64,000 nt of DNA from Enterovibrio sp045679545 (GTDB lineage: Bacteria > Pseudomonadota > Gammaproteobacteria > Enterobacterales > Vibrionaceae): positions 3,162,001 through 3,226,000 of the forward strand of contig NZ_CP166194.1 in the NCBI RefSeq assembly GCF_045679545.1, written 5' to 3'. Position 1 is the stretch's first letter. Every line of letters begins with the position of its first letter. The notes beneath the pieces were generated by a model. It was not told the DNA's origin, made no database searches, and was given only the letters and a program-made list of their open reading frames with translations. This document shows, piece by piece, positions 1 to 7,380 of this stretch. A program made the translations under genes and the position numbers.

Positions 1-669
1 GGCCTATTGGTAAACGGTGCTGTTGGTCGTTGGACAAATAACGGGCACTGTAACGGTGGCCCGAACGAGACCATCGACAACTCTAAGCAAGTTTGGGAAC
101 GTGACGAGTGTAAAGTCTATGAAGGCCAGAAAGCTGGTAGCTTCATTTGGGATGGCAGCAGCGAAGAAAGCGTTGAAGGTTGTGGTTGGTGGGGCCGTGG
201 CGTCATCCAAACTACGGGTCGTCAGAACTTCGGTACGCTGAACCATTATCTGGGACGTTCACACGTTGATCCAGAAACTATCGGTCAAACCATTGACGGT
301 GTCACCGTTGAAGCGCCACCGGCAAATCCTCTGTACGCCGATCTGGATTTCTGTTCAAACCCAGGCTTGATTTGTAGCTCAGAAGAGAACAAAGAGATTA
401 AGTGGATTGCTGGTCTTTTCTACTGGGTGACCTCCGTACAGGCTTACAACGACGAAGGCGGTCAATACGGTGACTGGAACTACTATAACGAACTGAAAAA
501 GTATGTTGATGGTGGTCTGAGTGGTTCACAATTTATTGATGACGTTTCTGGCATCGTTAACCGTGGCTGCCCAGATTTAACCTGTTCAACCGGCGATGTT
601 CACAATGTGAAAGAGCGCCGCGAGAACTTCAAACTGGTGATGGAAAAGCTGGGCCTTGACCCTCGCTAA
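1..669 (+). CDS. GH19-type chitinase, C-terminal part (5' end outside window)
   Basis: The frame is open from base 1, so the N-terminus lies outside the window; 222 residues are visible. The segment CGWWGRGVIQTTGRQNFG resembles the GH19 chitinase core, where a GRGxxQ block is followed by an NFG/NYG turn, and the downstream aromatic and glycine-rich stretch (FYWVTSVQAYND, then GIVNRGCPDL) also fits the C-terminal lobe of that family. GH19 enzymes hydrolyse beta-1,4 GlcNAc links in chitin and are usually secreted. Several Cys residues are compatible with an exported, disulphide-containing protein. The signal peptide, any chitin-binding domain and the catalytic Glu pair cannot be assessed. The family is fairly sure; the exact substrate is not. 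Confidence 0.78.
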   Translation, partial: GLLVNGAVGRWTNNGHCNGGPNETIDNSKQVWERDECKVYEGQKAGSFIWDGSSEESVEGCGWWGRGVIQTTGRQNFGTLNHYLGRSHVDPETIGQTIDGVTVEAPPANPLYADLDFCSNPGLICSSEENKEIKWIAGLFYWVTSVQAYNDEGGQYGDWNYYNELKKYVDGGLSGSQFIDDVSGIVNRGCPDLTCSTGDVHNVKERRENFKLVMEKLGLDPR

Positions 670-1069
670 GGTGTATTGATTCATACATGATCTGACAGTT
701 ACTCACTTTTGTCGGTGCTGTCAGATTATATCTGGGTTCGATTCTTTTCTTCCCAGATAGTTTTCTCATCATCAAGTGCTTCCAGCGCTACCCTGCCATT
801 GCAGTTTTTTGCCCCGATGAGTCCATTTTGTGTTGTCGTCATCCTCCCTCTCGCCCTGATCTTTTTGTCGCTCATCTACTACCAACCAGAGTCAGTAAGC
901 GGTCATAAATTTGCGCAGGAAAAATCGTCAAGAGCAAGGAGAGAATACAGCAAGTGGTTATTCACACTTTCAAAAATGTACCAATAAAAAAACCCAGCAT
1001 TACTGCTGGGTTATCACGATTCTTCTAAAGGATTACCGATAAAGTTTACACTTCTCAGTTATACGTGAG
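670..1069. other. Intergenic region between chitinase and ssb
   Basis: This stretch holds no gene I can support. An inverted repeat (ctgacag near 691, ctgtcag near 719) follows the chitinase stop and could be a weak terminator, though its loop is long. The ssb terminator lies at 991-1012. A 92-codon open frame at 709-987 has no convincing ribosome binding site or family resemblance. Confidence 0.5.
991..1012 (-). terminator. Rho-independent terminator of ssb
   Basis: An 8-bp perfect stem (AACCCAGC/GCTGGGTT) with a 6-nt loop is followed on the minus strand by a run of T. It lies about 60 bp past the ssb stop codon. Confidence 0.85.
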
Positions 1070-1591
1070 CTAGAAGGGAATATCGTCATCAAAATCAGGC
1101 ATTTCGTTGTATTGCTGAGGCGCCTGTTGCGGAGCCTGCTGAGGGGCTTTTTGTTGCGCAGGCTGCTGATACGCGGGCTGCTGCGGCTGTCCCCAATTGC
1201 CTTGCTGAGGGTTTTGTTGCGCAGGCTGACCTTGACCCATGCCACCACCGGCACGGCTGTCTAGCATCTGCATTTCGTTCGCAACAATCTCAGTTGTGTA
1301 ACGGTCTTGACCGTCTTGGCCTTGCCATTTGCGCGTTTGCAAACGGCCTTCCAAATACACTTTTGACCCTTTTTTCAGATACTCACCAGCGATTTCAGCT
1401 AAACGACGGTACATCACCACACGGTGCCATTCGGTCATTTCTTTATTTTCACCAGTGCTCTTGTCGCGCCACGTTTCTGAGGTCGCAACAGTCAGATTGG
1501 CAACCGCACCGCCATTTGGCAGATAGCGAACTTCAGGATCGTTGCCCAAGTTGCCAATCAAAATTACTTTGTTTACACCACGGCTGGCCAT
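1070..1591 (-). CDS. ssb: Single-stranded DNA-binding protein SSB
   Basis: SSB coats single-stranded DNA in replication, repair and recombination and recruits partner proteins through its acidic C-terminal tip. The 173-residue product begins MASRGVNKVILIGNLG, has an OB-fold for about the first 110 residues, a Gln/Pro-rich flexible linker (about 120-165) and ends in DDDIPF, the classic partner-docking tail. A longer frame is open upstream to 1690, but the start at 1591 is preferred because GGGAG lies just before it and the family begins there. It is divergent from the LuxR-type regulator. In many gammaproteobacteria ssb is beside uvrA; here uvrA is about 25 kb away. Confidence 0.97.
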   Translation of the reverse strand: MASRGVNKVILIGNLGNDPEVRYLPNGGAVANLTVATSETWRDKSTGENKEMTEWHRVVMYRRLAEIAGEYLKKGSKVYLEGRLQTRKWQGQDGQDRYTTEIVANEMQMLDSRAGGGMGQGQPAQQNPQQGNWGQPQQPAYQQPAQQKAPQQAPQQAPQQYNEMPDFDDDIPF

Positions 1592-1990
1592 ATTTTGCTC
1601 CCAAACCTTCATCATTGCGTCATCAGTTACATTGCGCCACGGAGTGCGCAGATGACAATTCAACGGCGATGATAACAGAAGCCAGAACATTGTTCACAGG
1701 CTTTCAATTGAAACTTAGAAGACCACTCAGTCCCAACGCAACATGATGAAAACCTCACTTTAAAGATGAAATACAGGAGACAGAAATCAGCGATACAAAC
1801 TAATTTGTATTAGACTAACAAAGAGTTTGTGATAGTTGCTGCAGAAAAAGCTCAGTCTGAGAGTTCTAAAAATGATACGAATAGCTTTCCGATTGCGCTT
1901 TAGAATGCTGCGAAATGCGTTTTTTAATCTGTTACCTTGATATAGCGAGGCAAAACGCAACGTCATCATCAAAAGCATTTAGGGATACAC
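1592..1990. other. Divergent ssb/qstR intergenic region
   Basis: A 399-bp region between two divergently transcribed genes must hold both promoters. It is AT-rich. I could not find a LexA box, a convincing CRP or CRP-S site, or a clear sigma-70 pair, so no element is assigned. Confidence 0.4.
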
Positions 1991-2668
1991 ATGCAGAACA
2001 TTGAGACCACCTCTGACAAATACACGATTCTCCTTGTCTCCGAAGCAAGCATGACGATCACTGCGTTAATTTCATGCCTTGAGAAGGAAATCAAGAGTAG
2101 TGTATCTCTGGTAGAGAAGCAGACCATCAGCGAAAAGCTCGCTACCTCTTCAGGTCTGGTCTTGATCGATTTGAGCGCTTTTGAGGGCGATACGGTCAAT
2201 TTTGTTAAACAGAGCCTTTCTCCTTTCAGCGAGCAGCATGTCTTTGCACTGTTCAATGCTCATGATTTGTCTGCTAAAGAACTGGCCAGCTGGCCGTTTA
2301 TCAAAGGCGTATTTAAGAAAGAAGACGACCTTGAACACCTTTGCCACGGCATTGAAAAAATGTTGTCTGGTGAATATTGGCTGCCAAGACAAAAACTTGC
2401 TGAGCTCATTCATTACTACCAACAGAACAACAACAACGCCATCGACTATTCGGAAATCTGCCTGACTAACCGAGAGCAGCAAATTCTGCGCAAACTCGTG
2501 ACAGGCGCATCCAACAGCGAAATTGCGGATGGCCTTTTCGTATCAGAACACACTGTCAAATCGCATTTATATAATATTTTCAAAAAGATAAATGTAAAAA
2601 ACCGCGTGCAGGCGGTGTTTTGGGCTAAAAACAATTTGTCAGTGATTGGATTAGATTACCAAGGCTAA
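1991..2668 (+). CDS. qstR: VpsT/CsgD-type LuxR-family regulator, probable QstR
   Basis: A 225-residue transcription factor with an N-terminal receiver-like domain and a C-terminal LuxR-type helix-turn-helix (about 154-212; LTNREQQILRKL, then SEIADGLFVSEHTVKSHL). The HTH closely resembles VpsT and QstR of Vibrio. Position is the best guide to identity: divergent neighbour of ssb, the place of qstR in V. cholerae, where QstR links quorum sensing and TfoX to natural competence and type VI secretion. The VpsT motif W(F/L/M)(T/S)R that binds c-di-GMP reads WLPR here (130-133). Because the next genes downstream encode a biofilm-matrix system, a VpsT/BrpT-like role is a real alternative. AGGGA precedes the ATG. 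Confidence 0.72.
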   Translation: MQNIETTSDKYTILLVSEASMTITALISCLEKEIKSSVSLVEKQTISEKLATSSGLVLIDLSAFEGDTVNFVKQSLSPFSEQHVFALFNAHDLSAKELASWPFIKGVFKKEDDLEHLCHGIEKMLSGEYWLPRQKLAELIHYYQQNNNNAIDYSEICLTNREQQILRKLVTGASNSEIADGLFVSEHTVKSHLYNIFKKINVKNRVQAVFWAKNNLSVIGLDYQG

Positions 2669-2726
2669 CCCATTGAGGCCTTTCTTCTTTATAAGTAAAC
2701 GCTCATGTATCGTCATGAGTGAGACA

Positions 2727-2810
2727 CTTACCTAAGCGGTTTTGCACCATAGTTAGAATTGCAAAGCATAGGTAAGCTACATCTAATAATTCCTCATAAT
2801 CCGCTTACCT
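2727..2810 (+). promoter_or_regulatory. Alternative-hairpin leader upstream of first RTX gene
   Basis: The segment TAGGTAAG (2769-2776) can pair perfectly with CTTACCTA upstream (2727-2734), or, extended as AGGTAAGC (2770-2777), with GCTTACCT downstream (2803-2810). The two stems exclude each other. The arrangement could be a switching leader or a set of operator copies; the transcription start is unknown. Confidence 0.35.
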
Positions 2811-2914
2811 CGCTGGTGTTTGCACTGATGCGAGGACTTTTTGTTATGTCGCAGTTCGCATCCCATCTATTCGTTTAAGGCTTAGGTATATTCAAAAACA
2901 TAAATAGAGGGTTA
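2770..2914 (+). repeat. Duplicated upstream region, copy 1
   Basis: This segment resembles 3840-3980 upstream of the second RTX gene. Shared blocks in the same order are GGTAAGC, CTAATAAT, CTTACCTCG, TCGCATCCCA and GGCTTAGGTATATTCAAA. It shows that gene and upstream region were duplicated together. The third RTX gene does not carry this block. Confidence 0.75.
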
Positions 2915-2919
2915 GCATT

Positions 2920-3537
2920 ATGGCTATTATTGATGGTACTGCATATGCAGAACTACTCAGTGGTTCAAGTGAAAGTGACATTGTTATAGGCTACGGCGAG
3001 AATGATGTTATCGTCGGTAACGGCGGAGATGATGCCGTTTTTGGTGGCAGAGGAAACGACGTTATAACAGGTGGTGCAGGTAACGATTTTGTCAGTGGTG
3101 GTATTGGTGATGATGTCGTTGGTGGTGGCAGTGGTGATGACATCCTGTATGGCGGTGAAGGTAATGACTTGCTGCTCGGCGGGATCGGTGACGATCTGGT
3201 ATTTGCCGGATATGGCAACAATGTTCTCTTTGGCGGCGACGGTGATGATTGGCTAGTGTCCGGCACGGGTAACGATTTCCTTGTTGGTGGAGCAGGTGCA
3301 GATACGTTCCTGTTTGATAACATTCTTGGTACGCAAACAGGCAGTGATCGTGTTGTTGATTTTGAAATCGGCGTCGATACGATCTTTATCAGAGCGACGG
3401 GTGATACCGACTTTGCTTCCTTGTCGATCACGCAAGTTGGTGCCAATACCATGGTTGATTTGGTTGATGGGTCAAGCTTCATTATGAATGGCATTACTGC
3501 CACAGATCTCTCCGCCAGTGATTTCCATATCGTTTAA
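2920..3537 (+). CDS. RTX calcium-binding protein, CabA-like (copy 1)
   Basis: A 205-residue acidic, glycine-rich protein. From about residue 24 to 130 it is an almost unbroken run of RTX nonapeptides (GGxGxDxxx), which fold into a calcium-binding beta-roll. The last 75 residues (DTFLFDN to SASDFHIV) form a C-terminal cap with the hydrophobic end typical of type I secretion signals; there is no N-terminal signal peptide. It is followed by two paralogues and a type I ABC transporter/fusion pair, so secretion by that pair is the natural inference. Small size and a neighbouring polysaccharide locus point to a matrix protein like V. vulnificus CabA, not an RTX toxin. Confidence 0.85.
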   Translation: MAIIDGTAYAELLSGSSESDIVIGYGENDVIVGNGGDDAVFGGRGNDVITGGAGNDFVSGGIGDDVVGGGSGDDILYGGEGNDLLLGGIGDDLVFAGYGNNVLFGGDGDDWLVSGTGNDFLVGGAGADTFLFDNILGTQTGSDRVVDFEIGVDTIFIRATGDTDFASLSITQVGANTMVDLVDGSSFIMNGITATDLSASDFHIV

Positions 3538-3566
3538 CACGATGAAATAAGATTTATATATCCAAT

Positions 3567-3600
3567 GGGCAATTTAGCACCTTGTGTTAATTGCCCTTTT
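3567..3600 (+). terminator. Terminator after RTX copy 1
   Basis: Stem GGGCAATT/AATTGCCC with a 14-nt loop, followed by TTTTATTATT. Confidence 0.8.
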
Positions 3601-3839
3601 ATTATTGTTGTGCCTCCCGTCTCATTGCCCCAACGTCCCGTCCCACAAATCACATTCTCCTTAAAACCCATGCCGCCAATAAATTGACGAAATAAAGCAT
3701 TTGTTTGCGATGGGCTTAAACTAAAAAAATCGCATGTTACACAAAAACATCAGCCACATATGCAGCATGTCACATATAGGTTACATAATGTACCAATCAC
3801 CACCAATTCATATCATATTGATAACAATTGCAAAACGTC

Positions 3840-3980
3840 GGTAAGCAATAGCGCATTGCTTCTAATAATCCACTTACCTCGTTGATGTCTGCAACCAGTA
3901 AGTGGGCTGCAACCTGAATGTCGTAGATCGCATCCCACCTTTACGTTTTATGGCTTAGGTATATTCAAATATAAGGGTTG
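3840..3980 (+). repeat. Duplicated upstream region, copy 2
   Basis: Homologous to 2770-2914. GGTAAG (3840-3845) can pair with CTTACC (3873-3878), while the overlapping AAGCAAT (3843-3849) can pair with ATTGCTT (3855-3861). The two stems again exclude each other, as in copy 1. Confidence 0.7.
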
Positions 3981-3985
3981 ATACT

Positions 3986-4603
3986 GTGAATGAAATTAAT
4001 GGAACTGCGGATTCTGAAGCGCTGAGTGGAACCAGTCAGGATGATTCCATCACTGGCTTTGGTGGTGATGACGTCATTGTGGGCAACGGTGGCGATGATT
4101 TCGTTTTTGGTGGTCGAGGTGATGACAATATCACTGGTGGTGCTGGTAACGATTTTGTTAGCGGTGGCATTGGCGACGATCGTGTCGGCGGTGGCAGCGG
4201 CGATGACATCCTATATGGCGGCGAAGGTAATGACATTGTATTAGGTGGTATTGGCAACGACAAACTGTATGCAGTGTCGGGCAATGACAAGCTATTTGGT
4301 GGTGATGGTGATGACTGGCTAGTCAGTGGCATCGACAACGATTTCTTGGTTGGTGGCGCGGGTGCTGATGTGTTTCTATTTGACAACATCATGGGGACAC
4401 AAACAGGCAATGATCGCGTTGTTGACTTTGAGATTGGTATCGACACTCTCTTTATCAGAGCAACCGGTGACGTAGATTTCGCGTCTCTCTCGATCACCCA
4501 AGTGGGTAATAACACTTTGGTCGATTTGGCTGACGGTTCAAGCTTTGTCCTCAACGGCATTACTGCGACAGACCTCTCCGCAAGCGATTTCCATATCGTT
4601 TAA
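3986..4603 (+). CDS. RTX calcium-binding protein, CabA-like (copy 2)
   Basis: A 205-residue paralogue of copy 1, the same length and very similar throughout, with about a dozen RTX nonapeptides (about 24-130) and the same C-terminal cap ending SASDFHIV. It starts with GTG; AAGGG lies nine bases upstream and MNEINGTAD matches the N-termini of the other copies. The end of copy 1 (ITATDLSASDFHIV) is identical here, so copies 1 and 2 are probably a recent duplication or are kept alike by gene conversion. The inferred role is export by the downstream type I transporter and calcium-dependent assembly in the extracellular matrix. Confidence 0.85.
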   Translation: MNEINGTADSEALSGTSQDDSITGFGGDDVIVGNGGDDFVFGGRGDDNITGGAGNDFVSGGIGDDRVGGGSGDDILYGGEGNDIVLGGIGNDKLYAVSGNDKLFGGDGDDWLVSGIDNDFLVGGAGADVFLFDNIMGTQTGNDRVVDFEIGIDTLFIRATGDVDFASLSITQVGNNTLVDLADGSSFVLNGITATDLSASDFHIV

Positions 4604-4627
4604 TCGCTCCAAGATTCAAATTCTTAC

Positions 4628-4660
4628 GGGCAATATTGCATTTAGCGTATTGCCCTATTT
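4628..4660 (+). terminator. Terminator after RTX copy 2
   Basis: Stem GGGCAATA/TATTGCCC with a 12-nt loop, followed by TATTT. The arms are close to those of the copy 1 terminator. Confidence 0.7.
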
Positions 4661-4758
4661 AAGTTAGCCAAATCCCTTTTATTAATTGATATTTATCGAA
4701 TTTCATGAGGAAAATTGTCTGTGTTCCTTGGATACCCGATAGCGTTCTCTCATAGTTA

Positions 4759-4770
4759 CTCACTAGTGAG
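4759..4770. promoter_or_regulatory. Palindrome upstream of RTX copy 3, possible operator
   Basis: The 12-bp perfect palindrome CTCACTAGTGAG is followed by ACATTATCCT. Upstream of copy 1, the inverted repeat CTCATG...CATGAG (2702-2719) is followed by TGAGACACTTACCT, so both share a GTGAGACA block. The binding factor is unknown. Confidence 0.3.
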
Positions 4771-4927
4771 ACATTATCCTTTTCATAAGTACGTCAGAGT
4801 ATAGCGTTATTTTTTTGGCAAGATCATCGAACCAGATATTCAGGTTGCCGAAAACGGCGAGTTGGCGAGATGCTTGTCAACAAAGCAACATGACAAAGGT
4901 ACTTAGTCGTTTTAAAAGGAAGCAGTA

Positions 4928-5545
4928 ATGGCAAACATTAATGGAACAGCAACTACAGATACATTGGATGGAACCAGTGACACAGATGTGATCAATGGAT
5001 TAGGCGGCGATGACCGCATCATTGGTTATGGTGGCGACGATACGATATTTGGCGGTAGCGGCAATGATTTCCTGATTGGCGGTGCTGGTAACGATTTTAT
5101 CAGTGGTGGAACAGGGGATGATTTCATTGGCGGCGGTAGCGGTGATGACACCTTATACGGCGGGGAAGGAAATGACGATCTTCTCGGTGGAACGGGTAAT
5201 GACGCGCTTTACGGAAATTCAGGCAATAACCGATTGTTTGGCGGTGACGGCGATGATTGGCTTGTCAGTGGATCAGGGAACGACTTTCTGATTGGCGGCG
5301 AAGGAGCAGACACCTTCCTATTCGACAATATCCTCAATACACACACTGGCAATGACCGCGTGGTGGATTTTGAAATTGGTATCGACACAATCTTTATCCG
5401 TGCGACTGGCGACACTGACTTTGGTTCACTTGACCTTTCTCAAGTGGGCAACAATACCTTGATCAGTTTGGCAGACGGTTCAAGCGTGATACTTAACAAT
5501 ATCTCAGTCGGCGATCTCTCTGCCGACGACTTTCAAATCGTCTGA
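4928..5545 (+). CDS. RTX calcium-binding protein, CabA-like (copy 3)
   Basis: The third 205-residue paralogue, more diverged (MANINGTATTDTLDG at the start, SADDFQIV at the end) but with the same plan: a run of GGxGxDxxx nonapeptides from about 20 to 130, then the LFDN...TGNDRVVDFEIG cap. It lies directly upstream of the transporter genes, so it may be the ancestral copy that travels with the transporter. A terminator (5564-5597) lies between it and the transporter; some read-through would be needed for cotranscription. No signal peptide; type I export inferred. Confidence 0.85.
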   Translation: MANINGTATTDTLDGTSDTDVINGLGGDDRIIGYGGDDTIFGGSGNDFLIGGAGNDFISGGTGDDFIGGGSGDDTLYGGEGNDDLLGGTGNDALYGNSGNNRLFGGDGDDWLVSGSGNDFLIGGEGADTFLFDNILNTHTGNDRVVDFEIGIDTIFIRATGDTDFGSLDLSQVGNNTLISLADGSSVILNNISVGDLSADDFQIV

Positions 5546-5563
5546 TTTAAGCAAGCTATACTC

Positions 5564-5597
5564 AAGGCAATCAGTGCATATGCTGGTTGCCTTTTTT
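5564..5597 (+). terminator. Terminator after RTX copy 3
   Basis: Inverted repeat AAGGCAA...TTGCCTT with further pairing inside the stem, followed by six T. It may attenuate transcription into the transporter genes. Confidence 0.75.
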
Positions 5598-5667
5598 AGG
5601 GTTATTTAAGCATTCGCTTCGTTGCAGTATAAAAAAAACAAAGTGATTTGAAATCATTGGAAACGAC

Positions 5668-7380
5668 ATGTCTCTTTCTACAGAAAAACAGCTTCAAAAA
5701 ACCATCGAGCAATGTAAAAAAGCCATGGTATTTGTCATCGCTTTCAGTTTTGTCATCAATATTCTGGTGCTGAGCGTCCCTATTTATATGCTTCAAATCT
5801 ATGATCGCGTCATCAGCTCTCGATCAATAGACACATTATTATTGCTCACCATGATTACGGTTTTTGCTCTGCTCACCATGGCGATACTGGAAAACGTTCG
5901 AACCCGAATCATGGTCCGAATTGGGGCTTGGTTTGATCAAAGCCTATCGCCAGATATTCTAAGCGGCAGCATTGCGCTGCAGCTTAGGCAGGGTCTTTCA
6001 GCGTCGGTCCAAAGCCTGAGAGATATTGCCGCGATTAGATCTTTCATTGGCGGCAACGCCGTAATTCCGGCCTTAGATGCGCCTTGGACGCCGGTTTTCT
6101 TGGCCTTTGTTTTTCTCTTGCATCCATTACTCGGCATCATTGCAACTGGCGGTGCTATTCTGTTGTTTGCTATCGCAATTATTAATGACGCAACGACGCG
6201 AAAAGCCCATAAAAGTGCCAACGAATCCGCCATTCTCGCGATGCAACAAGCAGAGTCAGCAGCAAGAAACGCGGACGCAATTGAAGCAATGGGCATCATG
6301 CCGAACTTCATTAAGAACTGGTCAGAACTCAATAACAAAAGTATTGATAGCCAAGTCAGCGCAAACTCCAAGGGCGCGCTGCTGACTGCCACATCTAAGT
6401 TCATCCGAATGCTGCTACAAATTGCAATGCTGGGTGTGGGGGCTTGGCTAGTCATTGAAAACGAACTGACCGCAGGCGCCATGATTGCAGGTTCCATTTT
6501 AATGGCACGCGCATTAGCACCCGTTGAGCAATCCATTAGTGCATGGGGCACTGCCGTCTCGGCGAGACAAAGCTACCAGCGTTTGAAAGACCAAATTCCA
6601 GCATTTCCAGAGCGGGCTAAATCAATGCCTTTACCTAAGCCACAGGGCATGATGTCGGTTGAAAAAGTCACCTACTTCCATCCAGGTCAACCAGAGCCAG
6701 TTCTGCACGGCATCACATTCAAGCTCAATGCTGGTGATGCACTTGGAATTATTGGCCCATCTGGTACAGGGAAATCTACACTTGCACGTCTCATGCTCGG
6801 TAACTTGACCGCAACTGCCGGCACAATCCGTCTGGACAACATGGACGTGGCCAAATGGGACCCTGATGATCTGGGCCCGCATTGTGGTTATCTCCCTCAG
6901 GACGTAGAGCTTTTCCCCGGTACGATTCGCCAGAACATAGCTCGCATGTCAGAAGGTGAACCTGAGCTTGTCATTCAAGCCGCAAAGCTCGCAGGCTGTC
7001 ATGAACTCATTTTGCGCCAACGCCAAGGTTACGACACTGTTGTCGGCGAGCGAGGACTTGGATTGTCAGGCGGTGAGCGCCAGCGCGTCGCACTTGCCAG
7101 AGCCCTTTACGGCGACCCAAGCCTGGTGATCCTCGATGAAGCCAATGCCAACCTTGACGGTGTAGGAGAGGTCGCACTGCAACGCGCCATCGCTTACCTT
7201 AAATCCCGCAAGGCCACTGTCATTTTAGTGGGACACCGACCCAGCATGATGCAATCCATGGATAAGCTACTTGTTCTGCAAGATAGCCAAATTCGCGCCT
7301 TCGGCGAACGTGATGAAGTCCTCAAGCCGCTCATGGAGCAAAGCGCCGCTATTGCTTCCAATAAAGGAGGAAAACAGTAA
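5668..7380 (+). CDS. Type I secretion ABC transporter (PrtD/CabB-like)
   Basis: A 570-residue inner-membrane exporter: N-terminal transmembrane region (about 20-310) and a C-terminal ATPase with Walker A GPSGTGKST (about 363-371), signature LSGGERQRVALARAL (about 466) and Walker B LVILDE (about 486). There is no C39 peptidase domain, in line with PrtD-type transporters for RTX substrates that carry uncleaved C-terminal signals. It overlaps the fusion-protein gene by one base (TAATG), so the two are translationally coupled. Likely substrates are the three RTX proteins just upstream. The outer-membrane TolC partner is not in this window. Confidence 0.92.
   Translation: MSLSTEKQLQKTIEQCKKAMVFVIAFSFVINILVLSVPIYMLQIYDRVISSRSIDTLLLLTMITVFALLTMAILENVRTRIMVRIGAWFDQSLSPDILSGSIALQLRQGLSASVQSLRDIAAIRSFIGGNAVIPALDAPWTPVFLAFVFLLHPLLGIIATGGAILLFAIAIINDATTRKAHKSANESAILAMQQAESAARNADAIEAMGIMPNFIKNWSELNNKSIDSQVSANSKGALLTATSKFIRMLLQIAMLGVGAWLVIENELTAGAMIAGSILMARALAPVEQSISAWGTAVSARQSYQRLKDQIPAFPERAKSMPLPKPQGMMSVEKVTYFHPGQPEPVLHGITFKLNAGDALGIIGPSGTGKSTLARLMLGNLTATAGTIRLDNMDVAKWDPDDLGPHCGYLPQDVELFPGTIRQNIARMSEGEPELVIQAAKLAGCHELILRQRQGYDTVVGERGLGLSGGERQRVALARALYGDPSLVILDEANANLDGVGEVALQRAIAYLKSRKATVILVGHRPSMMQSMDKLLVLQDSQIRAFGERDEVLKPLMEQSAAIASNKGGKQ

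Larger units (their letters stand above)
3538..3985. other. Intergenic region between RTX copies 1 and 2
   Basis: It contains the terminator of copy 1 (3567-3600), about 230 bp of AT-rich sequence with no recognised feature, and the duplicated leader (3840-3980). Confidence 0.6.
4604..4927. other. Intergenic region between RTX copies 2 and 3
   Basis: It contains the terminator of copy 2 (4628-4660) and the perfect palindrome CTCACTAGTGAG (4759-4770). AAAAGGA lies just before the next ATG. The duplicated leader of copies 1 and 2 is absent. Confidence 0.55.

Noticed and set aside
709..987. 92-codon open frame after the chitinase gene
   Set aside because: No ribosome binding site, no family resemblance, and it runs to the edge of the ssb terminator on the opposite strand.
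2770..3980. c-di-GMP (GEMM) riboswitch upstream of the RTX genes
   Set aside because: None of the conserved GEMM core sequences is present.
2920..5545. RTX toxins or hemolysins
   Set aside because: The proteins are only 205 residues and have no toxin, acylation or enzymatic domain; no hlyC-like gene is present.
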